Shown: piece by piece, positions 1-8,852 of the stretch
How positions within the stretch are numbered: the stretch's first letter is position 1
How the letters are laid out: the number at the start of each line of letters is the position of its first letter
NCBI GenBank assembly: GCA_044346745.1
Contig: JBIIYQ010000062.1
Span: forward strand, 1-17,314
Origin: UKL13-2 sp044346745
GTDB lineage: Bacteria > Pseudomonadota > Gammaproteobacteria > Burkholderiales > Usitatibacteraceae
Reading direction: 5' to 3'
Length of the DNA stretch: 17,314 bases
Made by a program: the position numbers and the translations under genes
The notes under the pieces: generated by a model
What the model was told of the DNA's origin: nothing
The model's database searches: none
Seen by the model: only the letters and a program-made list of their open reading frames with translations

Positions 1-309
1 GGCGCGCGCCTTAATGTCGCCACCAAATACGTCGAAACGGCGCGTGAGCACTTTTCGAAGAAGGGCATGCACGTCAATCTGATCAAGCTGTATGGCTCAA
101 TGGAGTTGGCGCCGCTGACCGGGCTGGCTGAGGCCATCGTGGACCTCGTTTCTACCGGCAGCACGTTGAAGGCGAACAATCTCATCGCGGTCGAGGAAAT
201 CATGCCGATTTCTTCGAGGTTGATTGTTAACCGCGCAGCGCTTAAGTTGAAGCATGATGCGCTTCAGCCATTGATTGACGCGTTTGCCGAGGCCGTCACC
301 GCTGCGTAG
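1..309 (+). CDS. hisG: ATP phosphoribosyltransferase catalytic subunit, short form (5'-truncated by window edge)
   Basis: This is the C-terminal 102 residues of HisG; the reading frame is open from base 1, so the start lies outside the window. The enzyme joins ATP and PRPP in the first step of histidine synthesis in the cytoplasm. The segment with IKLYGSMELAPL, then GLAEAIVDLVSTG, then IAVEEI is the typical end of the catalytic domain (phosphate and PRPP-binding region). The protein stops about 40 residues after IAVEEI, with no room for the C-terminal histidine-binding regulatory domain of long HisG. It is therefore the short form, which in known systems works with HisZ; no hisZ is in the window. 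hisD follows 109 bases after the TAG stop, which fits a his operon. Confidence 0.95.
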   Translation, partial: GARLNVATKYVETAREHFSKKGMHVNLIKLYGSMELAPLTGLAEAIVDLVSTGSTLKANNLIAVEEIMPISSRLIVNRAALKLKHDALQPLIDAFAEAVTAA

Positions 310-418
310 TATTGAAGTACAAAAGACGTTTATTGGCGGGCGTTTTCAAGTGAAATTGTCTGGAGTCGCCCGTCGTTACTAGAGTTTGTAGTTTTCTGGG
401 TTGGTTTTTTGGTTGAAT

Positions 419-1720
419 ATGTTGAACATCCGCGCACTGCAATCGAATTCATCCTTCTTCGAGGCCGACCTAACGGCCTTACTGGCGTTCGAGTCGGCAC
501 AGGACCCGCAGCTTGAGTTGCGGGTGCGAAGCATCCTCGCGGATGTGAAAGCGCATGGCGACGTCGCGTTGCTCGAAACAACCACGAAGTTCGACCGGTG
601 GACGCCGAGTTCTGCGGCGGCGCTGGAGATTGACGCTGGGACATTACGGGGATCCTTAAACGCACTCGACAAATCCGTGCGAGCGGCTCTTGAGACCGCG
701 GCGGATCGCATCCGCCGCTACCATGAGCGCCAACTGCAGCCATCCTGGCGCTACACCGAGGCCGACGGCACCATACTCGGCCAACAAATCACACCGCTGG
801 ATCGTGCCGGACTTTACGTTCCCGGCGGGAAAGCCGCATACCCTTCTTCAGTACTGATGAACGCCGTCGCCGCCAAAGTCGCCGGTGTGCGTGAGCTCAT
901 CATGGTGACACCAACGCCAGACGGCGTGGTGAATGAAACGGTGCTGGCGGCTGCGGCTCTAGCAGGGGTTGATCGTGTTTTTCGTGTTGGTGGCGCGCAG
1001 GCGGTTGGCGCGTTGGCGTACGGCACCGAATCCATTCCAAGTGTGGATAAAATTGTCGGGCCCGGCAATGCGTACGTGGCCGCCGCAAAACGGTTTGTGT
1101 TCGGCGTGGTCGGCATCGATATGGTGGCGGGGCCGTCCGAAATATTGGTGATTGCCGACGGCAAGACCGACCCCCGTTGGGTGGCGATGGATCTGTTCTC
1201 GCAGGCCGAACACGATGAAATTGCGCAGGCGATCCTGCTGTGCCCGGAGACGGCCTATATCGCTCGTGTGGCAGAAGCCATGGAATCGCTACTGGCAAAC
1301 ATGCCGCGTGCCGAGATCATCCGTGCATCGCTCAGTAACCGGGGCGCGCTGATTGCCGTGCGAGATCTTGACGAGGCGTGTGAGTTATCAAACCGTATCG
1401 CACCGGAGCATCTTGAGTTGTCGGTGGCGGAGCCGGAATTATTGCTGCCGAAGCTCCGCCATGCGGGTGCTATTTTTATGGGACCGTTTTCGTCCGAGTC
1501 GATCGGTGACTACTGCGCCGGGCCCAACCACGTGTTGCCAACTTCGCGCACCGCGCGCTTTTCTTCACCGCTCGGCGTCTATGATTTTCAGAAACGCTCG
1601 TCGATTATTCAGGTGTCTGCAGCCGGTGCCGTTTCACTCGGCAAGGTTGCTGCAACGCTGGCGCGCAGCGAGGGGCTGGAGGCACATGCGCAGTCCGCCG
1701 ATATGCGGTTGCAAAAATGA
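419..1720 (+). CDS. hisD: Histidinol dehydrogenase
   Basis: HisD oxidises L-histidinol to L-histidine in two NAD-dependent, Zn-dependent steps, the last reactions of the pathway. With the ATG at 419 the protein has 433 residues, normal for the family. Signature segments are GGAQAVGALAYGTESIP and KIVGPGNAYVAAAK, followed by VAGPSEILV. The Zn ligands can be placed at Gln262 and His265 in SQAEHDE, the Asp in SIGDYCAGPNH, and a His near the C-terminus (EGLEAHAQS). The catalytic Glu-His pair lies in IAPEHLEL. A TTG at 401 is in frame but would only add six residues. Neither start has a clear Shine-Dalgarno sequence, and the preceding 30 bases are strikingly G/T-rich. The stop overlaps hisC by four bases (ATGA), implying translational coupling. 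Confidence 0.97.
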   Translation: MLNIRALQSNSSFFEADLTALLAFESAQDPQLELRVRSILADVKAHGDVALLETTTKFDRWTPSSAAALEIDAGTLRGSLNALDKSVRAALETAADRIRRYHERQLQPSWRYTEADGTILGQQITPLDRAGLYVPGGKAAYPSSVLMNAVAAKVAGVRELIMVTPTPDGVVNETVLAAAALAGVDRVFRVGGAQAVGALAYGTESIPSVDKIVGPGNAYVAAAKRFVFGVVGIDMVAGPSEILVIADGKTDPRWVAMDLFSQAEHDEIAQAILLCPETAYIARVAEAMESLLANMPRAEIIRASLSNRGALIAVRDLDEACELSNRIAPEHLELSVAEPELLLPKLRHAGAIFMGPFSSESIGDYCAGPNHVLPTSRTARFSSPLGVYDFQKRSSIIQVSAAGAVSLGKVAATLARSEGLEAHAQSADMRLQK

Positions 1721-2802
1721 GTCCGGTCATCCGCGATGAGATTTCCGCGCTTGCGGCCTATCATGTGCAGGACGCAGCGGGTTACATCAAGCTCGACGCG
1801 ATGGAGAATCCGTTTCCGCTGCCTGATCGATTGCGTGACGGACTCGCGAAACACCTCTCGAACGCCGCAATCAACCGCTATCCCGACCCCGCCGCCGTCG
1901 CGCTAACCCAAGCGCTGCGCAACGCGATGAACGTTCCGGCGGACCTCGATATTCTTCTCGGCAATGGCTCGGACGAAATCATTCAGATGCTCGCCATGGC
2001 GAGTGCAAAACCTGGCGCGAAGCTGCTATCGGTCGAGCCGGCATTTGTTATGTTCAAAATGATCGCCACCTTTTGCGGCATGACCTATGTTGGTGTGCCC
2101 CTGAAGGCAACCGACTTCCGGCTTGATGCTGATGCGATGCTGGCCGCGATTACTGAACACCAACCCGCGCTGACATTTATCGCCTATCCCAACAACCCAA
2201 CCGGTAACCTGTTTGATCGCGAAGATATTCGCAAGATCATTCGCGCGTCTCCGGGGCTGGTGGTGATCGACGAAGCGTACTTCGCGTTTTCAGCGAAGTC
2301 TTTCCTCGACGAAATCAGCCAGTTCCCCAATGCGGTATTGATGCGTACTGTTTCAAAGCTCGGTCTTGCGGGTGTGCGTCTTGGCATGTTGGTCGGGCCG
2401 CGGGCATGGCTCGCCGAGGTCGATAAGGTCAGACTGCCTTACAACATCAATAGCTTCACGCAAGCGGCGGCAACCTTTCTGCTCAAGAACATCGCTGAGT
2501 TCGCTGAGCAAACGAACCTCCTCATCGCCGAGCGCACTGCTATGGCTGCACATCTGGACAAGCTGTTTGCGCGCTTTCCAGGAGCTGTACGTTACCCTTC
2601 GGAAGCGAACTTCATCCTTGTCCGCGTGCCGAATGCGGCGGCTGTCTTTGCCGCGTTGAAGGCGCAAAAAATCTTGGTAAAGAACACTAGCCAAGCGCAT
2701 CCGATGCTGTCCGACACGTTGCGCATCACGATTGGATCGCCCGCTGAAAATGCTGCCTTTTTGACTGCACTGACTTCCATACTGGAATCCCAATATGCGT
2801 AA
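1717..2802 (+). CDS. hisC: Histidinol-phosphate aminotransferase
   Basis: This PLP-dependent aminotransferase (fold type I, class II) converts imidazole acetol phosphate and glutamate to L-histidinol phosphate. Its 361 residues are of typical length. Visible landmarks are YPDP near residue 50, LLGNGSDEII (cofactor-binding loop), YPNNPTGNLF with the Asn that contacts PLP, and VIDEAYFAF with the Asp that pairs with the pyridine nitrogen. The Schiff-base lysine is Lys214 in RTVSKLGLAGVRLG, and the C-terminal Arg that binds substrate phosphate is in DTLRITIGSP. The ATG overlaps the hisD stop, and the 3' end overlaps hisB by eight bases, so hisD, hisC and hisB are almost certainly one transcript. 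Other aminotransferases of this class look similar, but the his context settles the call. Confidence 0.96.
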   Translation: MSPVIRDEISALAAYHVQDAAGYIKLDAMENPFPLPDRLRDGLAKHLSNAAINRYPDPAAVALTQALRNAMNVPADLDILLGNGSDEIIQMLAMASAKPGAKLLSVEPAFVMFKMIATFCGMTYVGVPLKATDFRLDADAMLAAITEHQPALTFIAYPNNPTGNLFDREDIRKIIRASPGLVVIDEAYFAFSAKSFLDEISQFPNAVLMRTVSKLGLAGVRLGMLVGPRAWLAEVDKVRLPYNINSFTQAAATFLLKNIAEFAEQTNLLIAERTAMAAHLDKLFARFPGAVRYPSEANFILVRVPNAAAVFAALKAQKILVKNTSQAHPMLSDTLRITIGSPAENAAFLTALTSILESQYA

Positions 2803-3382
2803 TGCCACCGTCACCCGCAATACCAAAGAAACCCAAATCACCGCATCAGTCAATCTTGATGGCACTGGCAAAGCCAGCTTGAATTCGGGCGTACCGTTTC
2901 TTGACCATATGCTTGATCAAATCGCCCGTCATGGCCTGATCGATATCGAGCTGAATGCGACCGGCGATACACATATTGATGATCACCATACGGTGGAAGA
3001 CGTCGGTATTACGCTTGGACTAGCGTTTACCCAGGCATTGGGCGACAAGATGGGAATCGTTCGTTATGGCCACGCGTATGTGCCGCTAGACGAGGCGCTA
3101 TCACGGGTAGTCATTGATTTGTCCGGTCGTCCCGGCCTCACCATGAAAGTCGATTTCACCCGGTCACGTATTGCGGAATTCGATGTGGATCTGTTTTATG
3201 AGTTCTTCCAAGGTTTCGTGAATCACGCCCTTTGTACGTTACATATCGACAACATTCGTGGCGCCAACGCCCACCACCAAGCTGAAACGATATTTAAAGC
3301 ATTCGGCCGCGCGCTGCGGATGGCGTGTGCAGCAGATGCTCGCGCCGCCGGTATCCTTCCTTCAACGAAGGGTGCGTTCTGA
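2795..3382 (+). CDS. hisB: Imidazoleglycerol-phosphate dehydratase (monofunctional)
   Basis: HisB removes water from imidazole glycerol phosphate to give imidazole acetol phosphate, the substrate of HisC. The 195-residue protein is only the dehydratase; the histidinol-phosphatase domain of the bifunctional enterobacterial HisB is absent. The two metal-binding His clusters characteristic of the family are visible: LDHMLDQIARHG with DDHHTVEDVG in the first half, and NAHHQAETIFKAFGRALR near the C-terminus. It assembles as a Mn-containing 24-mer in known cases. The start ATG at 2795 lies inside the end of hisC. Downstream one would expect hisH, hisA and hisF; instead murJ begins 44 bases after the stop. 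Confidence 0.97.
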   Translation: MRNATVTRNTKETQITASVNLDGTGKASLNSGVPFLDHMLDQIARHGLIDIELNATGDTHIDDHHTVEDVGITLGLAFTQALGDKMGIVRYGHAYVPLDEALSRVVIDLSGRPGLTMKVDFTRSRIAEFDVDLFYEFFQGFVNHALCTLHIDNIRGANAHHQAETIFKAFGRALRMACAADARAAGILPSTKGAF

Positions 3383-3425
3383 ATTTGTCATTTGATGAGT
3401 CAATTCCGCCAATGATGCCGGCCCT

Positions 3426-4982
3426 ATGAATCTGCTGAAGGCCGCCATCTCGATCTCCGCGATGACGTTGTTGTCGCGAATTTCTGGGTTGATCAATTTG
3501 GTGATCGGCGCCAACCTGTTTGGTGCCGGGGCAGCGATGGATGCCTTCCAAGTAGCTTGGCGCATTCCCAATTTTTTGCGCCGCCTGTTTGCTGAGGGCG
3601 CGTTCAGTCAAGCGTTCGTGCCGATCTTTGCCGAGTACCGCAATAAACGCGGCATCACCGAAACCAAAATTCTCGCCGACCACGTGGCGAGCATGTTGGG
3701 TTTGATCTTGTTTGTCGTAACACTGATCGGCGTGGTCGCAGCGCCATTTTTGGTCTACGCAACCGCCTCCGGATTCCGGGCGGATCCGGACAAATTTGAT
3801 CTGACGGTGCAGATGACGCGGATCGTATTCCCGTATATCTTCTTCATCTCCCTAGTGGCGCTTTCCGCCGGCATTCTCAATACATTCTCAAACTTCAAAA
3901 CACCTGCGTTCACGCCGGTGTTGTTGAATTTGTGTGCGATTGCCGCCTCATTGTTTTTGGCACCGCATGTAAACCCGCCCATCCTCGCGTTGGCGTGTGG
4001 TGCGCTCGCTGGTGGGGTGGTTCAGTTGTTGTTTCAGGTTCCGGCATTACGGCGGATCGGCATGTTGCCCCGTCCCACCTGGCGCTGGTCAAAGATCAAG
4101 GAGGCGCGTGCCGACGAAGGAGTCGGACGTATCCTCAAGCTAATGGTGCCTGCCACGTTGGGGGTTTCGGTCGCGCAGATTTCGATTCTGCTGAACACAC
4201 AAATTGCCTCGCACTTAGGTGATGGCGCGGTATCGTGGATTTCGTATGCGGATCGCTTGATGGAATTTCCCTCGGCGCTACTGGGGATTGCCATCGGAAC
4301 CGTCCTGCTGCCTTCCCTGGTCAAACATCACACAAATGCGGACCCGACTGAGTATTCAAACTTGCTGGATTGGGGACTGCGTCTGACATTGATTCTGACG
4401 TTACCCGCAGCTGTTGGCATCGGCATTTTGTCGACGCCGCTGATCGCTACAATCTTCCAGCATGGGAAATTTCTGGCGTCAGACGTCTTGATGACTCGCG
4501 CCGCGCTGGTCGCGTATTCCTTTGGGCTGACCGGCATCGTACTTATCAAGGTGTTGGCACCTAGCTTCTATGCCCGGCAGAACATTAAAACGCCGGTCAA
4601 AATCGCAATCTTCACGCTTTGTGTGACCCAGCTATTTAACGTGGCGTTCGTCCCGTTTCTACAGCACGCGGGGCTTGCCCTCGCCACCGGGTTGGGCGCG
4701 TGCGTGAATGCGGGATTACTGTTTTTTTTCATCCGTAAACACAAGTTCTACCAGCCTCAGCCTGAATGGATGGTGTTCTTCTTTAAGGTCGGCGTCGCTC
4801 TGTACTTTATGGCGGGCGCATTGTGGTGGCTCATGGGCACTGAAACGTCGTGGCTGACGATGAGTCCCTGGTTAAGGGGGCTCAAATTGGCTGGGTTGGT
4901 TGGTGCAGGGGTGATTGTCTACTTTATAAGTCTGTGGATGATGGGCTTCCGCCTGCGTGACTTTTCCAAGCGGGTGGCGTGA
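3426..4982 (+). CDS. murJ: Lipid II flippase MurJ (MviN family)
   Basis: MurJ moves the peptidoglycan precursor lipid II across the inner membrane. The 518-residue protein is rich in hydrophobic helices, consistent with the 14 membrane segments of the MOP-superfamily fold. Strong signatures are IPNFLRRLFAEGAFSQAFVP (residues 47-66), SYADRLMEFPSALLG and VKVLAPSFYARQ. Compared with Escherichia coli MurJ recalled from memory, the N-terminus aligns without gaps. Arg18, Asp39 and Arg52 are kept, and the Arg of ADRLMEFP is present as Arg277. However, the positions equivalent to Arg24 and Asp25 are Asn24 and Leu25, and Arg30 is Asn30. Arg24 is reported as essential in E. coli, so this is odd. No good Shine-Dalgarno is visible. 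A run of eight T lies at 4722-4729. The stop overlaps ribF by one base. Confidence 0.96.
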   Translation: MNLLKAAISISAMTLLSRISGLINLVIGANLFGAGAAMDAFQVAWRIPNFLRRLFAEGAFSQAFVPIFAEYRNKRGITETKILADHVASMLGLILFVVTLIGVVAAPFLVYATASGFRADPDKFDLTVQMTRIVFPYIFFISLVALSAGILNTFSNFKTPAFTPVLLNLCAIAASLFLAPHVNPPILALACGALAGGVVQLLFQVPALRRIGMLPRPTWRWSKIKEARADEGVGRILKLMVPATLGVSVAQISILLNTQIASHLGDGAVSWISYADRLMEFPSALLGIAIGTVLLPSLVKHHTNADPTEYSNLLDWGLRLTLILTLPAAVGIGILSTPLIATIFQHGKFLASDVLMTRAALVAYSFGLTGIVLIKVLAPSFYARQNIKTPVKIAIFTLCVTQLFNVAFVPFLQHAGLALATGLGACVNAGLLFFFIRKHKFYQPQPEWMVFFFKVGVALYFMAGALWWLMGTETSWLTMSPWLRGLKLAGLVGAGVIVYFISLWMMGFRLRDFSKRVA

Positions 4983-5983
4983 TGAAATTTTCGCGTCGGA
5001 TTTGTGCGACAGCCAGGCCGCTGGCACTCGCCGTTGGAAATTTTGACGGCGTGCATCTCGGACACCAAGCCATCCTTCGCGCCACCATGGATGCGGCGCG
5101 ACGGTTACAACTTGATGCGGCTGCGCTCACGTTCGCACCCATGCCTCGGGAATTTTTTGCGCGCCGTCAAAACAATCCTGCTCTGGCACCGCCACGGCTG
5201 ATGAGCGTGAGTGAGAAGTTGACCGCCTTTGGCGAGGCGGGACTTGCACATGTTTTTGTGCCGCGATTCGATGAACGGTTTTCCAGCCAGTCGCCTGCCG
5301 AATTTCTGGCGTCATTGCGGTCAGCAGATGTGCGTTGGATGATGGTCGGTGACGACTTTAGATTTGGCGCAAAGCGTGCAGGCGACGTTGCGATGATGCG
5401 TGAGTTCGGCGCCGCGCATGGTATCGAAGTGGAAACGATGTCGGATGTTGTCACTGCGGTTAGCGGTGTGCGGGTGTCATCGTCGGCCATCCGCGAGGCC
5501 CTGGCGGCTGGCAGGACGTGGGCCGCAGCAGAAATGCTCGGCAGGCCATACGCCATCACCGGGCGCGTCACTCACGGCAAGAAACTTGGCCGAACCTTGA
5601 GCTTTCCCACGGCCAATGTAGCGCTGTCCAGCCGAAAACCTGCGCTGGCGGGCGTGTTTGCAGTAAAATGTCGACTTGTAACTCGCGGGCTCGAGGGAGT
5701 GGCCGAGTTAGGAAAATTCGAAGTTGGCGAAGTCCTTAACGGGGTCGCCAACCTCGGTACGAATCCGGTGGTTTCTTCAGAAAACCGCCCGCATTTGGAA
5801 GTCTTCCTCTTCGATTATTCGGGTGACCTATACGGCAGGCGCGTTCAGGTAAGCTTTATCGAGAAAATCCGCGACGAACAAAATTTTGCGAGCCTTGATG
5901 TGCTCGTCACGCAGATGCATGACGACACGGCACGCGCCAAGAAAATCTTGTCACGGATGAACCCAGATGGAAGCACCGAATAA
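4982..5983 (+). CDS. ribF: Bifunctional riboflavin kinase / FMN adenylyltransferase
   Basis: RibF phosphorylates riboflavin to FMN and then adenylates FMN to FAD. The N-terminal nucleotidyltransferase domain carries GNFDGVHLGH at residues 19-28 (HxGH-type ATP site) and SSSAIREAL near residue 165. The C-terminal kinase domain starts near residue 194 with GRVTHGKKLGRTLSFPTANV, followed by GVANLGTNP and the catalytic Glu in HLEVFLFDY. Its 333 residues are a normal length. I chose the ATG at 4982, which shares one base with the murJ stop (TGATG); an in-frame GTG immediately before it is possible but adds only one residue. The 3' end overlaps ileS by 17 bases. The murJ-ribF-ileS order is widely conserved in proteobacteria. 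Confidence 0.96.
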   Translation: MKFSRRICATARPLALAVGNFDGVHLGHQAILRATMDAARRLQLDAAALTFAPMPREFFARRQNNPALAPPRLMSVSEKLTAFGEAGLAHVFVPRFDERFSSQSPAEFLASLRSADVRWMMVGDDFRFGAKRAGDVAMMREFGAAHGIEVETMSDVVTAVSGVRVSSSAIREALAAGRTWAAAEMLGRPYAITGRVTHGKKLGRTLSFPTANVALSSRKPALAGVFAVKCRLVTRGLEGVAELGKFEVGEVLNGVANLGTNPVVSSENRPHLEVFLFDYSGDLYGRRVQVSFIEKIRDEQNFASLDVLVTQMHDDTARAKKILSRMNPDGSTE

Positions 5984-8852
5984 AGCAGAAGCGAAAGACT
6001 ACAAGTCCACTCTTAATTTGACCGATACGCCGTTCCCGATGCGCGGCGACCTCGCCAAGCGCGAGCCGGGTTGGATTGCCAGCTGGCAGGATAAAAAGCG
6101 CTACGAAAAAATTCAGGCGGCGAAAAAAGGCGGCCCGAAATTCATCCTGCACGATGGCCCGCCGTACGCCAACGCAGCGATTCACATCGGTCACGCCGTC
6201 AACAAAATCTTGAAAGACGTGGTCGTGAAGTCAAAGCTCATGGCGGGCTTTGACGCGCCCTATGTGCCAGGTTGGGATTGTCACGGCATGCCGATCGAAA
6301 TCTTTGTTGAAAAACAGCACGGCAAGAATCTTCCTGTCGACAAGCTGATGGGTTTTGCGCGTGCGCACGCCGAATCGCAGATCGATCTGCAGCGAACGGA
6401 CTTCATTCGTTTGGGTGTACTTGGTGATTGGGCGCATCCCTATAAAACAATGCACTTTGCGACAGAAGCGGCTGAGATTCGCACGCTCGGTAAGTTGTTC
6501 GAGCGCGGCTATGTCTATCGCGGCCTAAAGCCCGTGAACTGGTGTTTTGATTGCCAGTCTGCGTTGGCCGAGGCCGAAGTTGAATACGAAGACAAAACCT
6601 CAACCACCATCGACGTTGGTTTTCGTTTGGCCGATGGCGAGCACGATAAGCTTGCGGCGGCATTTGGGTTGGCGAAGCTGCCCAAGGGACACGTATATGC
6701 GGTGATCTGGACCACCACGCCGTGGACCATCCCCGCAAACCAGGCGCTAAACATTCATCCTGAGTTTGAGTACGCGTTGGTGTCGACTCCGCGTGGCGCC
6801 ATCATTGTTGCGGCGGCACGTGTGGAAGCGTGTTTGCAGAGCTACGGCCTCGAAGGCAAGGTTGTCGCGACCACTGTTGGCGCGAAGCTCGAAAAAATTG
6901 TCTTTAGGCATCCTTTCTATGATCGCGCATCACCGGCGTATCTGGCGGAGTACGTCACGCTTGATACCGGTACCGGCATCGTGCATTCATCACCTGCGTA
7001 TGGCGTGGATGACTTTGCAACCTGCAAGAAATACGGCATGACCAATGAGGAAATCCTCAATCCGGTGATGGGGAATGGGCAATACGCATCTATGCTACCG
7101 TTGTTTGGCGGGCTCAACATCTGGAAAGCGCAGCCAGAGATTGTGAAAACGATTGAAGCGGCGGGCGCGCTCTTTCACACGACACAGTTCACGCACTCCT
7201 ACCCACATTGTTGGCGGCACAAAACGCCAACGGTGTTTCGTGCGACCTCGCAGTGGTTTGTCGGCATGGATTTGGTTGGAAAAGGTGACACCAAGACCTT
7301 GCGCCAGTTGGCGCTCGACGCCGTTGATGCGACAGAGTTTTTCCCGAGCTGGGGTAAGGCCCGGTTGCACGCGATGATCGCCAATCGGCCTGATTGGTGT
7401 ATTTCACGTCAGCGAAAGTGGGGCACGCCGATTCCGTTTCTGTTGCATCGTGAAACGGGCGAGCTCCATCCGCAAACGCCGGCGATTCTCGAGAAAGTCG
7501 CGGCACGCGTTGAGCGCGAGGGCATCGAGGTTTGGCAACATCTCACTGTCGAAAATCTGCTTGACGCCGATGCGGGCACCTATGAAAAATCCGGCGATAC
7601 GCTCGACGTCTGGTTTGATTCCGGCTCTACCTTCAACACCGTGATGGGCAACACGTCGTCGCTGATGGCGACCGATGCGGACGGCAAGCCGTCTCAGGCT
7701 GATTTGTATCTCGAAGGCTCTGACCAGCATCGCGGTTGGTTCCATTCGTCACTTTTGGTGAGTTGTGCAATCAACGGCCGCGCGCCGTATAAGCAGCTGC
7801 TTACGCACGGATTCACCGTCGATGCGCAGGGCCGCAAGATGTCAAAGTCGGCGTTCAACGCGGTTGCACCTGCGAAGATCTCGGAGACGTTGGGGGCGGA
7901 GATTTTGCGCTTGTGGGTTGCCTCGACAGACTACTCAGGCGAAATCGCCATCTCGGATGAAATCCTCAAGCGCGTTGTCGAGAGCTACCGTAGGATTCGC
8001 AATACGTTGCGCTTCCTACTCGCAAATACATCGGACTTCGATTTCGCTAAACACGCTGTGCCCGTCGCACAGATGGTCGAGTTGGATCGTTATGCACTTG
8101 CGATGACTGCTGAGTTACAGCAAGCCGTGCTTGGGAAATACGCCAACTATGCGTTCCAGCCAGTGATGCAGGACGTGCAGACATTCTGTTCTGCTGACCT
8201 CGGAGCGTTCTATCTTGATGTGATTAAGGATCGCCTCTACACGACCAAGGCCGATGGCCGGCCACGACGCTCCGCGCAGACGGCCTTGCATCACATCTTG
8301 CAGACGCTAACGACCTTGATCGCACCGGTGTTGTCATTTACTGCCGAAGAAATCTGGCAGACCTTGCACGGCAATGAAGACGCTACTGTGTTTGCGGGTA
8401 CGTGGCATGCCCTGCCAGGGCTTGGGGACTTCGATAACGATATGAACAGCGCGGAGATCCACGCGCAGATTTTTGCCGGGGACACACTGATCAAAAAGTG
8501 GTCTCGCTTGCGCGAGGTGCGAGGTGAGGTGCTAAAGCGAATCGAGGAGGCGCGAACCGCTGGCAGCATCGGCTCGTCCCTACAAGCAGAAGTCGTGGTG
8601 AATCTGCCCGCTGATCAGGCTGCATTGCTCCAGTCGCTGGGCGACGAACTGCGTTTTGTCATGATTACGTCTGCCGCGTCTGTCGGTGTTTCGGAAGCCG
8701 CAGCGGTTGTCGTCACCCCAAGTGCGCATCAAAAATGCGAACGCTGTTGGCACTATCGCGCAGATATTGGGTCAGAAGCGAATCATCCAACCATTTGTGG
8801 ACGCTGTGTGAGCAACCTTGAGGGTGCCGGTGAATCGAGAAAATATGCCTGA
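5967..8852 (+). CDS. ileS: Isoleucyl-tRNA synthetase
   Basis: IleS charges tRNA-Ile with isoleucine (class Ia synthetase). The 961-residue protein has DGPPYANAAIHIGH, with the HIGH ATP motif at residues 73-76, and GWDCHGMPIE shortly after. The CP1 editing domain, which hydrolyses Val-tRNA-Ile, includes TTTPWTIPANQAL. KMSKS lies at residues 624-628. The C-terminal zinc-binding segment has paired cysteines beginning KCERC at residues 923-927 and ending in CGRC. The N-terminus DYKSTLNL...FPMRGDLAKREPG closely resembles bacterial ileS1 products, supporting the start at 5967 despite a weak Shine-Dalgarno. It overlaps ribF by 17 bases and lspA by eight, so translation is probably coupled along murJ-ribF-ileS-lspA. 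Confidence 0.98.
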   Translation: MEAPNKAEAKDYKSTLNLTDTPFPMRGDLAKREPGWIASWQDKKRYEKIQAAKKGGPKFILHDGPPYANAAIHIGHAVNKILKDVVVKSKLMAGFDAPYVPGWDCHGMPIEIFVEKQHGKNLPVDKLMGFARAHAESQIDLQRTDFIRLGVLGDWAHPYKTMHFATEAAEIRTLGKLFERGYVYRGLKPVNWCFDCQSALAEAEVEYEDKTSTTIDVGFRLADGEHDKLAAAFGLAKLPKGHVYAVIWTTTPWTIPANQALNIHPEFEYALVSTPRGAIIVAAARVEACLQSYGLEGKVVATTVGAKLEKIVFRHPFYDRASPAYLAEYVTLDTGTGIVHSSPAYGVDDFATCKKYGMTNEEILNPVMGNGQYASMLPLFGGLNIWKAQPEIVKTIEAAGALFHTTQFTHSYPHCWRHKTPTVFRATSQWFVGMDLVGKGDTKTLRQLALDAVDATEFFPSWGKARLHAMIANRPDWCISRQRKWGTPIPFLLHRETGELHPQTPAILEKVAARVEREGIEVWQHLTVENLLDADAGTYEKSGDTLDVWFDSGSTFNTVMGNTSSLMATDADGKPSQADLYLEGSDQHRGWFHSSLLVSCAINGRAPYKQLLTHGFTVDAQGRKMSKSAFNAVAPAKISETLGAEILRLWVASTDYSGEIAISDEILKRVVESYRRIRNTLRFLLANTSDFDFAKHAVPVAQMVELDRYALAMTAELQQAVLGKYANYAFQPVMQDVQTFCSADLGAFYLDVIKDRLYTTKADGRPRRSAQTALHHILQTLTTLIAPVLSFTAEEIWQTLHGNEDATVFAGTWHALPGLGDFDNDMNSAEIHAQIFAGDTLIKKWSRLREVRGEVLKRIEEARTAGSIGSSLQAEVVVNLPADQAALLQSLGDELRFVMITSAASVGVSEAAAVVVTPSAHQKCERCWHYRADIGSEANHPTICGRCVSNLEGAGESRKYA

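Noticed and set aside
330..1298. Several reverse-strand frames opposite hisD (for example 330-743 and 900-1298)
   Set aside because: Composition is Arg/Pro/Ser-rich and typical of shadows; the + strand gene has complete HisD motifs.
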